From the NCBI GenBank assembly GCA_033812735.1, contig JAPXTA010000114.1:1-17036 (forward strand): a DNA stretch of 17,036 nucleotides. Direction: 5' to 3'. This document shows positions 14,944 through 17,036 of this stretch, piece after piece. This stretch comes from JABFRJ01 sp033812735. GTDB lineage: Bacteria > Pseudomonadota > Alphaproteobacteria > Rhizobiales > Hyphomicrobiaceae. The notes below the pieces were generated by a model, which made no database searches, was not told the origin of the DNA, and saw only the letters and a program-made list of their open reading frames with translations. Position 1 is the first letter of the stretch. Each line of letters starts with the position of its first letter. Position numbers and translations under genes: made by a program.

Positions 14944-14976
14944 TTGCATCGACCATGCAACGCGTTGAAAGAACGC
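14944..14976. promoter_or_regulatory. Two adjacent inverted repeats with 5-bp spacers upstream of groES
   Basis: TTGCAT (14944-14949) and ATGCAA (14955-14960) flank five bases. One base later GCGTT (14962-14966) and AACGC (14972-14976) also flank five bases. Both are operator-like and lie 125-160 bases upstream of the groES start. Neither resembles the CIRCE half-site TTAGCACTC. Confidence 0.4.
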
Positions 14977-15225
14977 AATAATTACGGCGAAATGCAGCCG
15001 CACCATGCCACGTGCAGCCCGCCTCGGACGCCGGCCCCGGTTTAGCCGCATCTCCCGTTCATGACGCATTCAGTGCCGCCGTGGTGACTAGCGACGGATT
15101 GTACCGGGCGCGCTGCCCGGCAGGGCCAACACGGGGGTCAAGACCACAAATGGCGTTCTGACGCGCATTTTGCGCGACCACCCACTTGCGATCGCCCCCA
15201 TTCTGTTACAGGTGTTCCACCCCCA

Positions 15226-17022
15226 ATGACCGACACGTTTACCGCGACACCTTCGCTCGGCCGAAAACACCCGATGATGCAGACGACCCCTACCGGACTT
15301 CAGTCCGTGGCCGACCTTGCCTTCCGCCGCCGCCTCGTGCTCGGCCTCAACGTCGTGACCTGGCTCGCCATGATGGTTCTGGCGGCCCGCGTCCTCGGCC
15401 ATGGCGGCTGGAGCCTCGTAGACGTCGTCATGTTCGTCTGCTTCGCGGTCGGCACGCCCTGGGCCGTCCTCGGCTTCTGGAACGCTTTGATAGGCCTATG
15501 GCTGCTCCACTTCCACAAGGACCCGATGGCGGAAGTCGCGCCTTTCGCCGCCGCGGGTGATGCGCCAACGCCGATCAAGACCAAGACGGCCATCTTCATG
15601 ACCGTCCGCAACGAGGACCCGACCCGCGCCATCCACCGACTCAAGACCGTCAAGGCGAGCGTCGAGGCGACCGGTCAGGGCGAGGCCTTCTCCTACTTCA
15701 TTCTGTCCGACACCAACGACGAGGCCGTCGCGGCCGTCGAGCAAAAGGCGTTCGACGACTGGAAAGCCACCGACGCGACGCCTGACAAGCTCACCTACCG
15801 CCGCCGCACCGACAACAAGGGCTACAAGGCCGGCAACGTCCGCGACTTCTGCGAACGCTGGGGCCGCGATTTCGAGCTGATGCTCCCCCTCGATGCCGAC
15901 AGCGTCATGAGCGGCGACGCCATCGTCAAACTCGTGCGCATGATGCAGGCGCACCCGAAGATCGGCATCCTCCAGTCGCTCGTCGTCGGTATGCCCTCGC
16001 AATCCGCTTTCGCCCGCATCTTCCAGTTCGGCATGCGCCACGGCATGCGCTCCTACACCATGGGTCAGTCCTGGTGGGTCGGCGACTGCGGCCCGTTCTG
16101 GGGCCACAATGCCGTCGTCCGTATCAAGCCGTTCTACGAGCAGTGCGATCTGCCGATCCTGAAGGGCGGTCCGCCGCTCGGCGGCCACGTACTCAGCCAC
16201 GATCAGGTCGAAGCGACGTTCATGCGCCGCGCCGGCTACGAAGTCCGCGTGCTTCCGGTCGAGAACGGCTCTTGGGAAGAAAACCCGCCGACGATGCTCG
16301 ACTTCGCCAAGCGCGACGTCCGCTGGTGCCAAGGCAACATGCAATACGTCAAGCTGCTCGACACGCCCGGCCTCTACGCCATGAGCCGCTTCCAGCTCGT
16401 CTGGGCGATTCTGATGTTCCTCGGCATCCCCGCCTGGACGCTGATGATCGCGCTGCTGCCGCTCGCCGCCTGGCAGGCCCAAGGCATCGCCAACTATCCA
16501 AAGGGGCTCGCGATCTTCCTCTACGTCATGTTCTTCGTGATGTACTTGATGCCGAAGATCGCCGGCTTGATCGACGCCGTCATGACCAAGGGCGGTATGG
16601 CCCGCTACGGCGGCCCGGTCAGGTTCTTCGCCTCCGCCGCACTCGAACTCGTCTTCTCGTTCCTCCAGGGCGCCGTATCGACCATTCGCACCACGATTTT
16701 CATGATCGGCTTGGCGTTCGGCAAGTCTGTCACCTGGGGCGGCCAGTCCCGCGACGCCTACGGCATCTCGTTCCTGACAGCGGCGCAGAATCTCTGGCCG
16801 CAGACGCTGTTCGGCGTAATCGTGTGTGGGCTGCTGTTGATGATCAATCCGGCAGTGTTCTGGTGGAGCCTGCCGCTGACGGCCGGTTACATTCTCGCGA
16901 TCCCGTTCGCGGTGATCACGGCTTCCCCAGCCCTCGGCCGTCTGTTCGTCAAGCTCGGCCTGTCGGGCATCCCCGAAGACTTCGACCCGCCAAAGGAAGT
17001 CACGGCCGTCTTGCAGCGCTGA
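15226..17022 (+). CDS. opgH: Glucans biosynthesis glucosyltransferase OpgH (MdoH)
   Basis: This inner-membrane GT2 enzyme polymerises glucose from UDP-glucose into the backbone of osmoregulated periplasmic glucans. The 598-residue protein has two N-terminal membrane helices (about 37-57 and 64-95) and a cytosolic GT-A domain (about 118-380). Its motifs are MTVRNEDP (125-132), DNKGYKAGN (196-204), DAD (223-225), the WWVGDCGPFWGHNAVVR acceptor region (283-299), SHD (324-326) and RWCQG (366-370). Further helices follow at about 390-415, 426-446, 465-497 and 526-565. E. coli OpgH has 847 residues; the short form without the long N-terminal extension is usual in alphaproteobacteria. opgG is not inside the window; it could follow beyond the right edge, only 14 bases away. 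The ATG at 15226 has no strong SD. Internal ATGs at 15274 and 15277 have none either, so the exact start is uncertain. Confidence 0.95.
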   Translation: MTDTFTATPSLGRKHPMMQTTPTGLQSVADLAFRRRLVLGLNVVTWLAMMVLAARVLGHGGWSLVDVVMFVCFAVGTPWAVLGFWNALIGLWLLHFHKDPMAEVAPFAAAGDAPTPIKTKTAIFMTVRNEDPTRAIHRLKTVKASVEATGQGEAFSYFILSDTNDEAVAAVEQKAFDDWKATDATPDKLTYRRRTDNKGYKAGNVRDFCERWGRDFELMLPLDADSVMSGDAIVKLVRMMQAHPKIGILQSLVVGMPSQSAFARIFQFGMRHGMRSYTMGQSWWVGDCGPFWGHNAVVRIKPFYEQCDLPILKGGPPLGGHVLSHDQVEATFMRRAGYEVRVLPVENGSWEENPPTMLDFAKRDVRWCQGNMQYVKLLDTPGLYAMSRFQLVWAILMFLGIPAWTLMIALLPLAAWQAQGIANYPKGLAIFLYVMFFVMYLMPKIAGLIDAVMTKGGMARYGGPVRFFASAALELVFSFLQGAVSTIRTTIFMIGLAFGKSVTWGGQSRDAYGISFLTAAQNLWPQTLFGVIVCGLLLMINPAVFWWSLPLTAGYILAIPFAVITASPALGRLFVKLGLSGIPEDFDPPKEVTAVLQR

Positions 17023-17036
17023 ACCTGCACGTCTCC

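Larger units (their letters stand above)
14818..15225. other. Divergent groES/opgH control region
   Basis: This spacer of about 408 bases has no credible gene; the open frames crossing it lack family character. The groES-proximal half carries three inverted repeats at 14916-14976. The opgH-proximal half carries two: CCGGGC/GCCCGG arms at 15104-15120 and CGCGCA/TGCGCG arms at 15162-15176. I could not assign firm promoters. Confidence 0.6.

Noticed and set aside
15496..16482. 328-codon frame antisense to opgH
   Set aside because: The sense strand is an unambiguous OpgH with all catalytic motifs; the antisense reading has no motif.

Overview
The window is ordinary chromosomal DNA from an alphaproteobacterium, most likely of the order Hyphomicrobiales (Rhizobiales). 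The indications are high GC with strong GC3 bias, an Aat and a long LigA of alphaproteobacterial type, a DUF6481 protein, a MASE1/HWE-type histidine kinase, and a short (598-residue) OpgH. I could not settle the genus. There is no sign of phage, transposon, integron, CRISPR, tRNA or rRNA.

Layout, left to right: the 5' part of a membrane histidine kinase (minus, cut by the window edge); aat (minus); ligA (minus), with a short 13-bp tandem repeat over its 3' end; an extradiol-dioxygenase-like VOC protein (minus); then, divergently, a small charged DUF6481 protein and a SAM methyltransferase (plus). A bidirectional terminator separates these from a convergent DEAD-box RNA helicase with a very long Arg/Gly-rich tail (minus). 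Further minus-strand genes follow: a flavin amine oxidase of the sarcosine oxidase type, an MDR dehydrogenase without the usual zinc ligands, a small unrecognised protein, groEL and groES. Last, divergent from groES, is opgH (plus), which makes the backbone of osmoregulated periplasmic glucan.

How the genes relate: groES-groEL is the only clear operon, ended by a terminator. ligA lies 86 bp downstream of the VOC gene and may be co-transcribed with it. The other genes look like independent units of housekeeping or general metabolism: N-degron tagging, DNA ligation, RNA remodelling, protein folding and envelope glucan. I see no multi-gene pathway.

I found no convincing undescribed system. The points most worth a second look are small: the tandem repeat across the ligA stop codon, the inverted-repeat cluster upstream of groES where no CIRCE is visible, a long inverted repeat between convergent genes, the atypical GroEL tail, and the loss of zinc ligands in the MDR protein. 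Several very long antisense open frames, one longer than the helicase it overlaps, are by-products of GC bias and repetitive codons.
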